From Saprospiraceae bacterium (GTDB lineage: Bacteria; Bacteroidota; Bacteroidia; Chitinophagales; Saprospiraceae), in contig JABAQQ010000023.1 in assembly GCA_019187225.1 (NCBI GenBank), forward strand, positions 302,175-366,174: a DNA stretch of 64,000 bases, read 5' to 3'. Every line of letters begins with the position of its first letter. Position 1 is the first letter of the stretch. Of this stretch, positions 17,944 to 26,522 are shown piece by piece. The notes below the pieces were generated by a model. That model was not told where the DNA came from. It searched no databases and was given only the letters and a program-made list of their open reading frames with translations. The position numbers were made by a program, and so were the translations under genes.

Positions 17944-19527
17944 GTGTCCAATTTCTTAACCGAACTCCATCGCCGCCGCACTTTCGCTATCGTCGCGCAC
18001 CCCGACGCGGGCAAAACGACCCTGACCGAAAAATTGCTGCTTTTCGGCGGCGCCATCCAGACCGCCGGAGCGGTGAAAAGCAACAAGATCAAAAAGAGCA
18101 CCGTGTCGGACTTCATGGAGATCGAGCGGCAACGCGGCATTTCCGTGAGCACTTCGGTGATGGGTTTCGAGTACAGGGATCTGCAGATCAACATCCTCGA
18201 TACGCCGGGCCACGAAGATTTCGCCGAAGACACCTATCGCACCCTGACCGCCGTGGACTCGGCCATCGTGGTGGTGGACGTAGCGAACGGCGTGGAAAAG
18301 CAGACCGAAAAACTCACCAAAGTCTGCCGGATGCGCGATACGCCCATCATCTTTTTCGTGAACAAACTCGACCGCGAAGGCAAGGATGCGTTCGACTTGC
18401 TGGACGAGATCGAGCAAAAACTCGACGTGAAAGTGCGGCCGCTGTCGTGGCCCATCGGCATGGGGCAGCGCTTCAAGGGCGTTTATAATTTGTACGAAAA
18501 AAAACTGGTGCTCTTCAATCCGCACGGCAAGCAGGAAGAGGAAGAAGTCATTGTTTTTGAAGACCTTGCGAGCCCCGACCTGGAAAAACACATCGGCGAA
18601 AGCGCTGCCCGCGAACTGCGCCACGACGTGGAAGTGGTAGAAACCGTCTATCCGCCGTTCAAGATCAAGGACTACCAGTCGGGCGCCATTTGCCCGGTAT
18701 TTTTCGGCTCGGCAGTCAACAATTTCGGCGTCAAGGAATTGTTGGATTGTTTTGTCGAAATCGCGCCCACACCCTTGTCCCGCGAGGCCGAAGAGCGCCT
18801 CGTGGAGCCCGAAGAGCCGAAAATGAGCGGCTTCGTGTTCAAGATATTCGCTAACATGGACCCGCGCCACCGCGACCGCATCGCGTTTTTGCGCATTTGC
18901 TCCGGTAAATTTGAACGCAACAAAAATTACCGCCACATCCGGCTGGGCAGAGAGTTCAAATTCCCCAACCCGACCATGTTCATGGCCTCGAAAAAAACTT
19001 TGCTCGAAGAAGCCTATCCCGGCGACGTGGTGGGCCTCTACGATTCGGGCAATTTTAAGATCGGCGACACACTGACCGAAGGCGAGATCCTGCATTTCAA
19101 AGGCATTCCGTCCTTTTCGCCCGAACAGTTCCGCTACGTGGAAAATGCCGACCCGATGAAGCAAAAACAATTCGCCAAAGGCCTCGACCAACTCATGGAC
19201 GAGGGCGTGGCGCAGATGTTCACCCGCCAGAGCGACGGGCGGCGCATCATCGGTACGGTTGGCCAGTTGCAATTCGAGGTCATCCAGCACCGACTGGAAT
19301 CGGAATACGGCGCCAAGTGCCGTTACGAACCCGTCAACCTGTACAAAGCCTGCTGGATCAGTTCGACCGACCCGAAAGCGTTGGAAGAATTCCTCGACCG
19401 CCGCAAACGCGATATAGCCAAAGACAGCGAAGGGCAACTCGTTTTTCTCGCCGAAACGGCCTGGGTGCTGCAGACGGCGCAGGAGAATTTTCCGAAAATC
19501 AGGTTTTCGTTTACGTCGGAAGGGTAA
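17944..19527 (+). CDS. prfC: Peptide chain release factor 3
   Basis: 527 residues from the GTG at 17944 ([20 protein letters not shown]), which matches family starts. An ATG at 17884 lies inside the repeat hairpin and would add 20 residues encoded by the repeat, so I reject it. RF3 is a translational GTPase that recycles RF1/RF2 after peptide release. G1 is [11 protein letters not shown]2 falls in the [12 protein letters not shown] switch region, G3 is DTPGHEDF, G4 is NKLD. It continues through domain II ([18 protein letters not shown]) to a C-terminal RF3 domain. Cytoplasmic. Tail-to-tail with DUF4139, with no spacer. Confidence 0.95.
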   Translation: MSNFLTELHRRRTFAIVAHPDAGKTTLTEKLLLFGGAIQTAGAVKSNKIKKSTVSDFMEIERQRGISVSTSVMGFEYRDLQINILDTPGHEDFAEDTYRTLTAVDSAIVVVDVANGVEKQTEKLTKVCRMRDTPIIFFVNKLDREGKDAFDLLDEIEQKLDVKVRPLSWPIGMGQRFKGVYNLYEKKLVLFNPHGKQEEEEVIVFEDLASPDLEKHIGESAARELRHDVEVVETVYPPFKIKDYQSGAICPVFFGSAVNNFGVKELLDCFVEIAPTPLSREAEERLVEPEEPKMSGFVFKIFANMDPRHRDRIAFLRICSGKFERNKNYRHIRLGREFKFPNPTMFMASKKTLLEEAYPGDVVGLYDSGNFKIGDTLTEGEILHFKGIPSFSPEQFRYVENADPMKQKQFAKGLDQLMDEGVAQMFTRQSDGRRIIGTVGQLQFEVIQHRLESEYGAKCRYEPVNLYKACWISSTDPKALEEFLDRRKRDIAKDSEGQLVFLAETAWVLQTAQENFPKIRFSFTSEG

Positions 19528-21096
19528 TTACATATTCACAAACACCTCATACGAATACATCCACTTCCGCTCCTCGCCGGGTTTTAGTTCGATCACCCAT
19601 TCGAGCGAGTGGGAGGGGTTGACCCGGAGCGTGGCCTGCTCCTGCCTGGTCGTCCATTTTTGTTCGGATGACAGCGGCGTACCTTCTATATCGCGGCATA
19701 TCTTGAGCTTCACCGGCTCGGTTTTGTAATTGACGGCCAATACCTGCGCCTCTATTTTCACTTTGTCGTACGTCGTACTGAAAAACTTCTTGGCATTTTC
19801 CTGGCGATCCACATCACCTTCCCCGTGGGTCACTTTGATCTCGGGCGTTTGCGCGATTTTTACTTTGCAGGTGGCGCCGGGAGCGGTGTAAGGAAGCATA
19901 TCCTGACTCAAAGGTTGCAGGCCAGCCGCGCTTTGCGAGAGCAGGTTGGCGGCGCCTGTCGTCCAGGGATAAGTGGTGGTGTTTTTGAACTCGACGTAGT
20001 GCGTCACCGGTATCTTCTCCTCTATACCGTTTCTGCCTGGCTCCTGGTAATAACCCTTGCGCTTTGCAGAAGTAGTGGGCAGGGTACATTCGAAAAAATG
20101 CGAAGGTTGGATATCCGTCTCAAAAACCGGGTGCTGATACCGGCTGTTTTTGGGAAAATTGCCGGGACGGATTGTATAAAAATAAAAATCCTCTGCCTGC
20201 GAGCCATCTACCTGTTCTTCGGTGGACACTACCACACGCTCTTCGTAGGTTTCCGCGTCTAACGAAACCTGGTACGCATTGGAAGACGGGTTGAATAAAT
20301 TTCCGCGATATCCATAGTCTTGCGGAGAGACCTCGCGGCCAAAATCAACCAATTGCGATAACCTCGTCGCGAAGGCAAAATTGGGAATACCGACTGCGAG
20401 GCGCAGTTCCGCATCGCCCAGGTCTTCCGCGTCGTTGGCGATTTCGGCACGCAACGACAGGCGGCCTTTGGTTTTGTCGTTTAGTTCGAGCCGGTAGACG
20501 GGCATCCAGCCAAGTTTGTTCACCAGGTACGACAGACCGATCTCCAGTTCGGTTTTGGCGGTTTTAAAATTCAAATCAAGGTGCTTCCGCGCTTTTTTGG
20601 CCGTAATATTCATGTCGGGCATTTCCAAAAAATCGTAGCGCCGGATCTGGCTGACGTTAACGGTCGCCCAGCCGCCGTCTTTGACTTTTACAAGGAGGGA
20701 TTCCTGACCAAATTCTCTGTCGTTGAAAATCCGCTCGACGGTGCCGATGACGACCATATCGTTGGCCTGATTGGGCACATGGAGATAAAGAACAACCTGT
20801 TTGCCCAGGTTTTTGCGCAGCACATCGGCTGTGCTGAGGTAGGAGTCGGCGGCATCTACCGAATCCAGGGCCGCAAAAACCGACGCCACTTCAGCGCCGG
20901 TGACCCAATAGGTCCCGAACAAGGCAGCCGGAAGTTCGGTCATGGAATAACGGCTGTTGCTGACGGGAACCTTGCCGGATTTCGAAATCAGCGATTTTCC
21001 GTTCTTAAAAATGGTAACGGTTTTGACGGACAGGTTTTGCGCGTTTAAAACAAGGGCAAAGCCGAGGAAAAGATGGAGGAGAAGATGTTTTTTCAT
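19528..21096 (-). CDS. DUF4139 domain secreted protein
   Basis: 522 residues from the ATG at 21096, which gives a signal peptide (MKKHLLLHLFLGFALVLNAQ); the same frame is open for 69 more codons upstream but that extension is not signal-like. The body has the DUF4139 pattern: SVKTVTIFKNGKSLISKSG near the start, LGWMPVYRLEL, and in the C-terminal half VTHYVEFKNTTTYPWTTGAA and VKIEAQVLAVNYKTEPVKLK. The domain contains repeated beta-sandwich elements, and the function is unknown. Likely periplasmic. It is divergently transcribed from the glutathione peroxidase gene. Confidence 0.8.
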   Translation of the reverse strand: MKKHLLLHLFLGFALVLNAQNLSVKTVTIFKNGKSLISKSGKVPVSNSRYSMTELPAALFGTYWVTGAEVASVFAALDSVDAADSYLSTADVLRKNLGKQVVLYLHVPNQANDMVVIGTVERIFNDREFGQESLLVKVKDGGWATVNVSQIRRYDFLEMPDMNITAKKARKHLDLNFKTAKTELEIGLSYLVNKLGWMPVYRLELNDKTKGRLSLRAEIANDAEDLGDAELRLAVGIPNFAFATRLSQLVDFGREVSPQDYGYRGNLFNPSSNAYQVSLDAETYEERVVVSTEEQVDGSQAEDFYFYTIRPGNFPKNSRYQHPVFETDIQPSHFFECTLPTTSAKRKGYYQEPGRNGIEEKIPVTHYVEFKNTTTYPWTTGAANLLSQSAAGLQPLSQDMLPYTAPGATCKVKIAQTPEIKVTHGEGDVDRQENAKKFFSTTYDKVKIEAQVLAVNYKTEPVKLKICRDIEGTPLSSEQKWTTRQEQATLRVNPSHSLEWVIELKPGEERKWMYSYEVFVNM

Positions 21097-21195
21097 AATG
21101 GAAGTTGTTTGAGGCAAAACGTTTGAAAAACGCGATTCGTGTTCGCCCGCGAACACTTTGTTCGCTTGCTTGTTTGGCAGTAAAACAGTACATCC

Positions 21196-21801
21196 ATGCG
21201 TAAAACATTTATTCTGTTGGCAGGCGCGCTGTTGCTCACAGGCGCAGCGGCTTTCACCGTATACTCCGTTCAATCCAATAAAGTCCTGACCCGTCCCATG
21301 CAAACACCCGTCGCAGATTCCACCAAAACATCGTTCTACAGCTTCACCGTCAATTCATTGGACGGCCAACCCGTCTCTTTCGAGCAATACCGCGGCAAAA
21401 AGATCATCGTGCTGAATACTGCTTCGGAGTGCGGCTACACGCCGCAATATGCCGACTGGCAGAAGTTTTACGAGGAAAACAAAGACGATGTCGTGGTGCT
21501 GGGATTTCCCTGTAACGACTTCGGCGGCCAGGAACCGGGTTCGGCGGAGCAGATCAAAGGTTTTTGCCAGAAAAACTACGGCGTTACGTTCCCCATGTTT
21601 GAAAAAGTAGCGGTGAAAGGCGCCGCCAAATCGCCCGTCTACCAATGGCTGACCGACCCGGCCCAAAACGGCTGGAACAACCAGGAACCCTCATGGAATT
21701 TTTGCAAGTACGTCCTCGACGAAAACGGGACGCTCACCCATTTTTTTGCTTCCAAAGTAAAGCCGGGCAGTGAGGAGTTTTTGAAAGCGATGGGGCTTTA
21801 A
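21196..21801 (+). CDS. Glutathione peroxidase-family thiol peroxidase, exported
   Basis: 201 residues. The first 20 residues (MRKTFILLAGALLLTGAAAF) form a signal peptide or anchor, so it acts outside the cytoplasm. The thioredoxin-fold domain starts at about residue 45. The catalytic tetrad is all present: Cys in NTASECGYTPQY, Gln in FPCNDFGGQEPG, and Trp-Asn in PSWNFCKYVLDENG. Bacterial Cys-type members reduce hydrogen peroxide or lipid hydroperoxides, usually with thioredoxin. The family's CNQFGGQEPG reads CNDFGGQEPG here, a change outside the tetrad. Convergent with the pirin gene across a repeat array. Confidence 0.92.
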   Translation: MRKTFILLAGALLLTGAAAFTVYSVQSNKVLTRPMQTPVADSTKTSFYSFTVNSLDGQPVSFEQYRGKKIIVLNTASECGYTPQYADWQKFYEENKDDVVVLGFPCNDFGGQEPGSAEQIKGFCQKNYGVTFPMFEKVAVKGAAKSPVYQWLTDPAQNGWNNQEPSWNFCKYVLDENGTLTHFFASKVKPGSEEFLKAMGL

Positions 21802-21955
21802 TTGGAAATTGGAAATTGGAAATTGGAAATTGGAAATTTTTACAGTTAGCTTCAATTTCCTAATTTCCTAATTTCCTAATTTCCTAATTTCCTAATTTCC
21901 TAATTTCCTAATTTCCTAATTTCCTAATTTCCTAATTTCCTAATTTCCAATTTCC
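21801..21955. repeat. Inverted tandem arrays: ATTGGAA x5 and TAATTTCC x11
   Basis: Between the convergent peroxidase and pirin genes, five in-phase heptamers attggaa (21801-21835) are followed by a 17-nt spacer and eleven octamers taatttcc (21861-21948), flanked by caatttcc and aatttcc. The arms are largely complementary (TTCCAAT against TTCCTAAT), but the right arm has an added T per unit and far more copies. The array touches the peroxidase stop codon. Confidence 0.9.
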
Positions 21956-21958
21956 ACC

Positions 21959-22714
21959 TTACCCCACCCTTCTCAACTGTCCGTATGTCCGGTAACCCGG
22001 TGTCACGGGCGAGGCGATGACGAATACGGTCGCGCCGCCGGATGACTTCATCTCTATCTCTTCGGCCTCCGTAATTTGCACAAAATCAGACTGTTTGGCG
22101 GCTTCTCCGTTGAATGACACTTCACCTTCGATCACATAAGCCGAATAGATTTTACCCGGTTCGGTGTTCATGGCGTAGCCTCCTTTTGTCAGTTCAATTT
22201 GAAACACCTCCACCCCCGGCGTGTCCATGCGGAACGGGCTGCCCGGGCCGGCGAGGGTTTTCACCGTCGTGCCGTTTTCCGTTTTTACAGGAAAATCGAC
22301 TGCACGGTAGTCGTCGTAACTGGCCGGCTGCTCCAGCGTTCTGGTCAGGTCGGGGTCGAACCATATCTGGAACATTTCGCCGTCCTTGCCCATCCACTCG
22401 GAATGGCTGATGCCGTTGCCGGCGCGTATGATCTGCACGTCGCCGGCTTTCAGGGGGCGCCATTCCTTGAGTTTGGTGTCATAGTGGCGGATTTCGCCTT
22501 TCAGGACAAAAGAGCATATCTCGAAGCCCTGGTGCGGGTGCAGCCCGATGGTGCTGTCGGTCACAGCGCGGGCGTGGGCCCAGTAAAACAGGTTGGAATA
22601 AGGCCGTACGCTCGAGTGATCCTGCGGGAAGCCGATGGGTTTATTTTCAACAATTTCGCCGCCGTTGAAAGCGCCGTAGCCTTGTTGTTCTTTTGGAATG
22701 ATCCGGACAGACAT
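21959..22714 (-). CDS. Pirin family protein (bicupin)
   Basis: 251 residues. Two cupin halves are visible. The N-terminal one has the metal-binding signature GLHPHQGFEICSFVLKGEI with two His and a Glu, then RAGNGISHSEW with a third His. The C-terminal half is cupin-like (KIYSAYVIEGEVSFNGEA) but lacks the His set. Pirins are iron-containing non-haem proteins; some have quercetinase activity and others act as redox sensors or protein partners. Cytosolic. The start MSVRIIPKEQQGYGAFNGGE is supported by a normal N-terminal strand. Confidence 0.9.
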   Translation of the reverse strand: MSVRIIPKEQQGYGAFNGGEIVENKPIGFPQDHSSVRPYSNLFYWAHARAVTDSTIGLHPHQGFEICSFVLKGEIRHYDTKLKEWRPLKAGDVQIIRAGNGISHSEWMGKDGEMFQIWFDPDLTRTLEQPASYDDYRAVDFPVKTENGTTVKTLAGPGSPFRMDTPGVEVFQIELTKGGYAMNTEPGKIYSAYVIEGEVSFNGEAAKQSDFVQITEAEEIEMKSSGGATVFVIASPVTPGYRTYGQLRRVG

Positions 22715-22861
22715 GATTTTAATGTTTTAAATTTAAAGATTATAACACGAATAATCAGATTTGGTTTTTACAGCGCAGTTTACGATCGCATTTGACAAAA
22801 GTATGCTTCGCGCTCAAAAACACATGGGCGTTTTCTACCTTTCCCGCCTAAAAAGTTTTCC

Positions 22862-25645
22862 ATGAAAAAATTGGTACCCGTCATTACAGCATTCGTTATT
22901 GCCGTTTGCGGCTTTTATTTATTGAAACACAACGAAAAACCGGTCTCCGGCAGCCTCACTATTCCCGGCGGGGCCAATGAAGAGAACAAGGAACTTCGCC
23001 GCGCCTGGGAGCGCATGTACCTCGCCGATCCCGCTACCGGCGAAATCCCGGCGGGTATTAAATTTCTCGAGCGCTATTTTGCCCAAGACATACCGGTAGC
23101 GGCATCCGACCGCTCCGGTCCTGACTGGGAGTCGCGCGGCCCCTGGAACGTCGGCGGGCGCACCCGCGCCCTGGCGCTCGACGTGAACGACGAGAACCGC
23201 ATCCTCGCCGGCGGCGTTTCGGGCGGTATCTGGCTGAGTGAGGACGGCGGCCAAACCTGGGCGCGCAAAACGCCGCTCGACGCGCACCCTGGCTGTGTGA
23301 GCGTGGCGCAGGACACGCGCCCCGGTCATACGGACACCTGGTACTATCTTTCGGGAGAAGTGTACGGCACATCGGCCAGCGGCGGCGCCGCATTTTATCT
23401 TGGAGACGGCCTTTTTAAAAGCACGGACAACGGGGAAACCTGGTCGCCGGTCAGCTCTACTGCCGGAGGAACCCAACAGGGCCTGAGCACATTGTATCAA
23501 ACCGGTTGGCGCGTCATTACAAGTCCGGTAGACACACAAGACGTGGTGTATATGGCCACTATAGCAGCGATTTACCGGAGCGCAAACGGCGGCAATACCT
23601 GGACGCGGGTGCGCGGCAGCGGCATTAATGATGACTGGTCCTATTTTACCGACGTAGCCATCAGTTCTACCGGCGTGTTGTATGCTACCCTCAGCAGCGA
23701 TGGCCCGCAAAAGGGCATCTGGCGTAGCACCAACGGCACCAGTTGGACGGACATCACACCCGCTAATTTCCCCGCCACATACGACCGCATCGTGATCGGC
23801 ATCAATCCGAACGACGAAAACGAGGTATATTTTCTCGGTTTCACGCCGGGTTCGGGGCATTACAACAACTACATAGACAGCGACGACTGGACGAGCCTCT
23901 GGAAATACAACTACCTGAGCGGCAACGGCTCCGGCGCAGGCGGCAGTTGGGAAGACCGCTCGCTCAACCTGCCGGCTACCGGCACCGAGTTCGACCGCTT
24001 TGCCGCCCAGGGCGGTTACGACCTCGTGGTCAGGGTGCAACCCGGCACCAACCACGTATTTGTGGGCGGCACGAACATCTACCGCTCGACGGACGGTTTT
24101 GCCACCGCAAACAACACAACGCATATAGGTGGATACAAACCCGGTACTTACCTGCCGTATTTTGAATTGTATCCCAACCATCACCCCGACATACATGACC
24201 TCCTGTTCCTGCCTTCCAATGCGAATGTCATGCTCTCGGCCAGCGACGGCGGCCTGCACCGCACGGAGGATTGCAACGCGGCGACAGTGACCTGGACCGC
24301 GCTCAACCGCGGCTATCACACCTCGCAATTTTACACGGCCATCATTGACAAAAACGCGCCCGACGACCCCACCATCATCGGCGGTTTGCAGGACAACGGC
24401 AATTTCTTCGTGAACAGCAGTGAGCAAACGGCTATATGGAAACAAACGGTGAATGGCGACGGCGCGTACGGAGCCGTCGCGCCGAACAAAGATTTTTACA
24501 TCCTTTCCATCCAACAGGGCCGTGTTGCGAAATGTAAACTTGACGACGACGGCAATGTGCTGGCCTACCAGCGCATTGACCCGGTCGGCAGGGTCAAAAG
24601 CGACTACCTGTTCATCAATCCTTTGGCACTCGACCCGAACGATGCGGATATTCTCTACCTGCCCGCAGGCGACCGGCTATACCGGCAGGACCAACTCGGC
24701 TCCATTCCGCTGAACAACGAATGGGACAGCATCGCCACGGGCTGGACCCTTTTCCCGGACACCCTGACCCAATTCAATGACAACAATGGCGTACACGTGT
24801 TTTCGGCCATCGCCGTTTCTCAGTCCAATCCCGCAAACAGGGTCTATCTCGGCACCAGCCGCAACAAGATATTCCGGGTGGACAATGCCAACAGCGGAGC
24901 GCCGGCCCTGACCCAGCTGACTTCTCCGCTGAGCGGTTCCGCCGGCTATATCAACTGCATCGCCATTGATCCGGACAATGCCGACCACGTGGTAGTGGTG
25001 TATTCCAACTACAGCGTTTACAGCATTTACCGGAGCCTGAACGGCGGACAAAACTGGCAGAAAGTGGCCGGCAACCTCGAAGCGAACGTTTCGGGCAGCG
25101 GGAATGCTCCTTCCATCCGATGGCTCAGTATCCTGCCCTTCCCCGACGGCTCCCGCAAGTATTTTTGCGGTACCAGCGTCGGTTTGTACAGCGCCGACAG
25201 CCTCAAACTGCACGCTTCCCAGCCTGGCGTGCCATCCCAACCCGGCACTCAATGGGTGCTCGAAGCGCCCGGTCTCATCGGCAGAGCAGTGGTACCATTC
25301 GTCGAAACGCGCGCTTCCGACGGCCTCGTGGTAGCTGCTTCACATGGAATCGGCTTGTTCACAGCCAATTTTAAACCGGATGTGGGTACGGTCGAGCCGG
25401 AAAGATCGCCCGACGTGCGGGTGTGGCCCAATCCGGCATCGGATTTCGCGGCGTTTCAGATCACCGGTGCAAGCGGTGAAAAGGTTGATATCCGCTTGTT
25501 CGATCAGAAAGGGAAATTGGTGCGGCAGTCTCATCTGCAGGGTGAAAACGGTAAGGTGGATTTAAGCGGATTGGCAGTGGGAACCTACCTATATGAGTTG
25601 AGAGGAAAGGGCTGGGCGAAGAGCGGGAAAGTGGTGCGGCTCTGA
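22862..25645 (+). CDS. BNR/sortilin-type beta-propeller protein with T9SS sorting domain
   Basis: 927 residues. An N-terminal signal or anchor (MKKLVPVITAFVIAVCGFYL) is followed by repeats of the BNR/Asp-box type: IWLSEDGGQTWARK, LFKSTDNGETWSPV, IYRSANGGNTWTRV, IWRSTNGTSWTDI and IYRSLNGGQNWQKV. They are spread over residues 110-760, as in Vps10/sortilin-like glycoside-hydrolase-fold propellers. The C-terminus (VRVWPNPASDFAAFQITGAS, then VGTYLYELRG) is a T9SS type A sorting domain. Predicted surface-displayed or secreted; the ligand or substrate is not evident, and a catalytic role is unproven. Confidence 0.88.
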   Translation: MKKLVPVITAFVIAVCGFYLLKHNEKPVSGSLTIPGGANEENKELRRAWERMYLADPATGEIPAGIKFLERYFAQDIPVAASDRSGPDWESRGPWNVGGRTRALALDVNDENRILAGGVSGGIWLSEDGGQTWARKTPLDAHPGCVSVAQDTRPGHTDTWYYLSGEVYGTSASGGAAFYLGDGLFKSTDNGETWSPVSSTAGGTQQGLSTLYQTGWRVITSPVDTQDVVYMATIAAIYRSANGGNTWTRVRGSGINDDWSYFTDVAISSTGVLYATLSSDGPQKGIWRSTNGTSWTDITPANFPATYDRIVIGINPNDENEVYFLGFTPGSGHYNNYIDSDDWTSLWKYNYLSGNGSGAGGSWEDRSLNLPATGTEFDRFAAQGGYDLVVRVQPGTNHVFVGGTNIYRSTDGFATANNTTHIGGYKPGTYLPYFELYPNHHPDIHDLLFLPSNANVMLSASDGGLHRTEDCNAATVTWTALNRGYHTSQFYTAIIDKNAPDDPTIIGGLQDNGNFFVNSSEQTAIWKQTVNGDGAYGAVAPNKDFYILSIQQGRVAKCKLDDDGNVLAYQRIDPVGRVKSDYLFINPLALDPNDADILYLPAGDRLYRQDQLGSIPLNNEWDSIATGWTLFPDTLTQFNDNNGVHVFSAIAVSQSNPANRVYLGTSRNKIFRVDNANSGAPALTQLTSPLSGSAGYINCIAIDPDNADHVVVVYSNYSVYSIYRSLNGGQNWQKVAGNLEANVSGSGNAPSIRWLSILPFPDGSRKYFCGTSVGLYSADSLKLHASQPGVPSQPGTQWVLEAPGLIGRAVVPFVETRASDGLVVAASHGIGLFTANFKPDVGTVEPERSPDVRVWPNPASDFAAFQITGASGEKVDIRLFDQKGKLVRQSHLQGENGKVDLSGLAVGTYLYELRGKGWAKSGKVVRL

Positions 25646-25660
25646 TAAGATCATATTGTT

Positions 25661-25668
25661 TACTTTTG
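25661..25668 (+). promoter_or_regulatory. Bacteroidota -7 element TACTTTTG before mtgA
   Basis: Exact TAnnTTTG match 25 bp before the GTG chosen as the mtgA start. The position argues against a TTG start at 25666, which would overlap the promoter core. Confidence 0.55.
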
Positions 25669-25692
25669 CCCGCCAAACCGCCACTTTCGCAC

Positions 25693-26487
25693 GTGAACTT
25701 CTTTGCCCGAACCCTCCGCCGCTGGTACCGTTCCATTCCCCGGGACGAGAACGGTAAGCTCTTGTGGGGTACCTATTTCCGCCGCCTCGTCATCCGGCTG
25801 ACGTTGTGGTTTTTCGGACTGACCATCGGCTTTACGCTGCTGTACGCCATTGTGCCCGTACCGCTCACCCCGCTGATGGTGATCCGTTGCTGGCAACAGG
25901 CGTGGGATCCTCAGCGCGAGCTGCGGATGCGCCACGACTGGGTGCCGTTCCGCGAACTCTCGCCGCACCTGCAACTGGCCGTTGTCTGCTCGGAAGACCA
26001 GGAATTTCTCGAACACGAAGGCTTCGATTTCGAGGCGATTGAGAAAGCATACTCTTACAACAAGACACATAAGCGCAAACGGGGCGCCAGCACCATCAGC
26101 CAGCAAACCGCCAAAAATGTGTTCCTCTGGCCGGGTCGTTCGTGGCTCCGCAAAGGACTGGAAGTATATTTCACTTTTCTCATCGAAGTGACCTGGAGTA
26201 AAAAACGCATCATGACCGTCTACCTCAACAGCATCGAGTTCGGCGACGGCATTTATGGCGCCGAAGCGGCAGCAAAGCACTTTTTTGGCAAGACCGCCCG
26301 ACAACTCAACCGACAGGAATCGGCTTTGCTCGCTTCCGTTTTGCCGAATCCCATCGTGCGCAAGGTGGAAAAACCTTCCGGCGTGGTGCGCGAGCGCCAG
26401 CAATGGGTGCTCAGCCAGATGCGCATGTGGGGCGGGAAGATAGACTATGAAGACCCGAATACGCCGAGGAAACCCGGTGAAAAGTAA
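25693..26487 (+). CDS. mtgA: Monofunctional biosynthetic peptidoglycan transglycosylase
   Basis: 264 residues from the GTG at 25693, chosen because the promoter core lies just upstream. One membrane helix (about residues 35-55) anchors the GT51 domain in the periplasm. GT51 motifs follow in order: SEDQEFLEHEGFDFEAI with the catalytic Glu, RGASTISQQTAKNVFLWPGR, RKGLEVYFTFLIE, KKRIMTVYLNSIEFGDGIYG and ALLASVLPNP. It polymerises lipid II into glycan strands without a penicillin-binding domain. It is followed 35 bp later by the TPR membrane protein gene, possibly co-transcribed. Confidence 0.93.
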   Translation: MNFFARTLRRWYRSIPRDENGKLLWGTYFRRLVIRLTLWFFGLTIGFTLLYAIVPVPLTPLMVIRCWQQAWDPQRELRMRHDWVPFRELSPHLQLAVVCSEDQEFLEHEGFDFEAIEKAYSYNKTHKRKRGASTISQQTAKNVFLWPGRSWLRKGLEVYFTFLIEVTWSKKRIMTVYLNSIEFGDGIYGAEAAAKHFFGKTARQLNRQESALLASVLPNPIVRKVEKPSGVVRERQQWVLSQMRMWGGKIDYEDPNTPRKPGEK

Positions 26488-26522
26488 GCCCCGACCTTAT
26501 ACCGGCAAAGACTTGAAGCGTT

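Noticed and set aside
17956-19437. 493-codon minus-strand ORF
   Set aside because: Antisense shadow of prfC, rich in His/Phe/Arg with no recognisable domain.
21097-21303. N-terminal extension of the DUF4139 protein
   Set aside because: The ATG at 21096 begins a clean signal peptide; the extra 69 codons are Cys/Gln-rich and run into the divergent promoter region and the start of the peroxidase gene.
21801-21955. CRISPR or phase-variation promoter repeat
   Set aside because: Contiguous 7/8-nt units without spacers, located between convergent stop codons, so it cannot act as a promoter switch for either gene.
22919-24514. 531-codon minus-strand ORF
   Set aside because: Antisense shadow of the BNR/T9SS gene.
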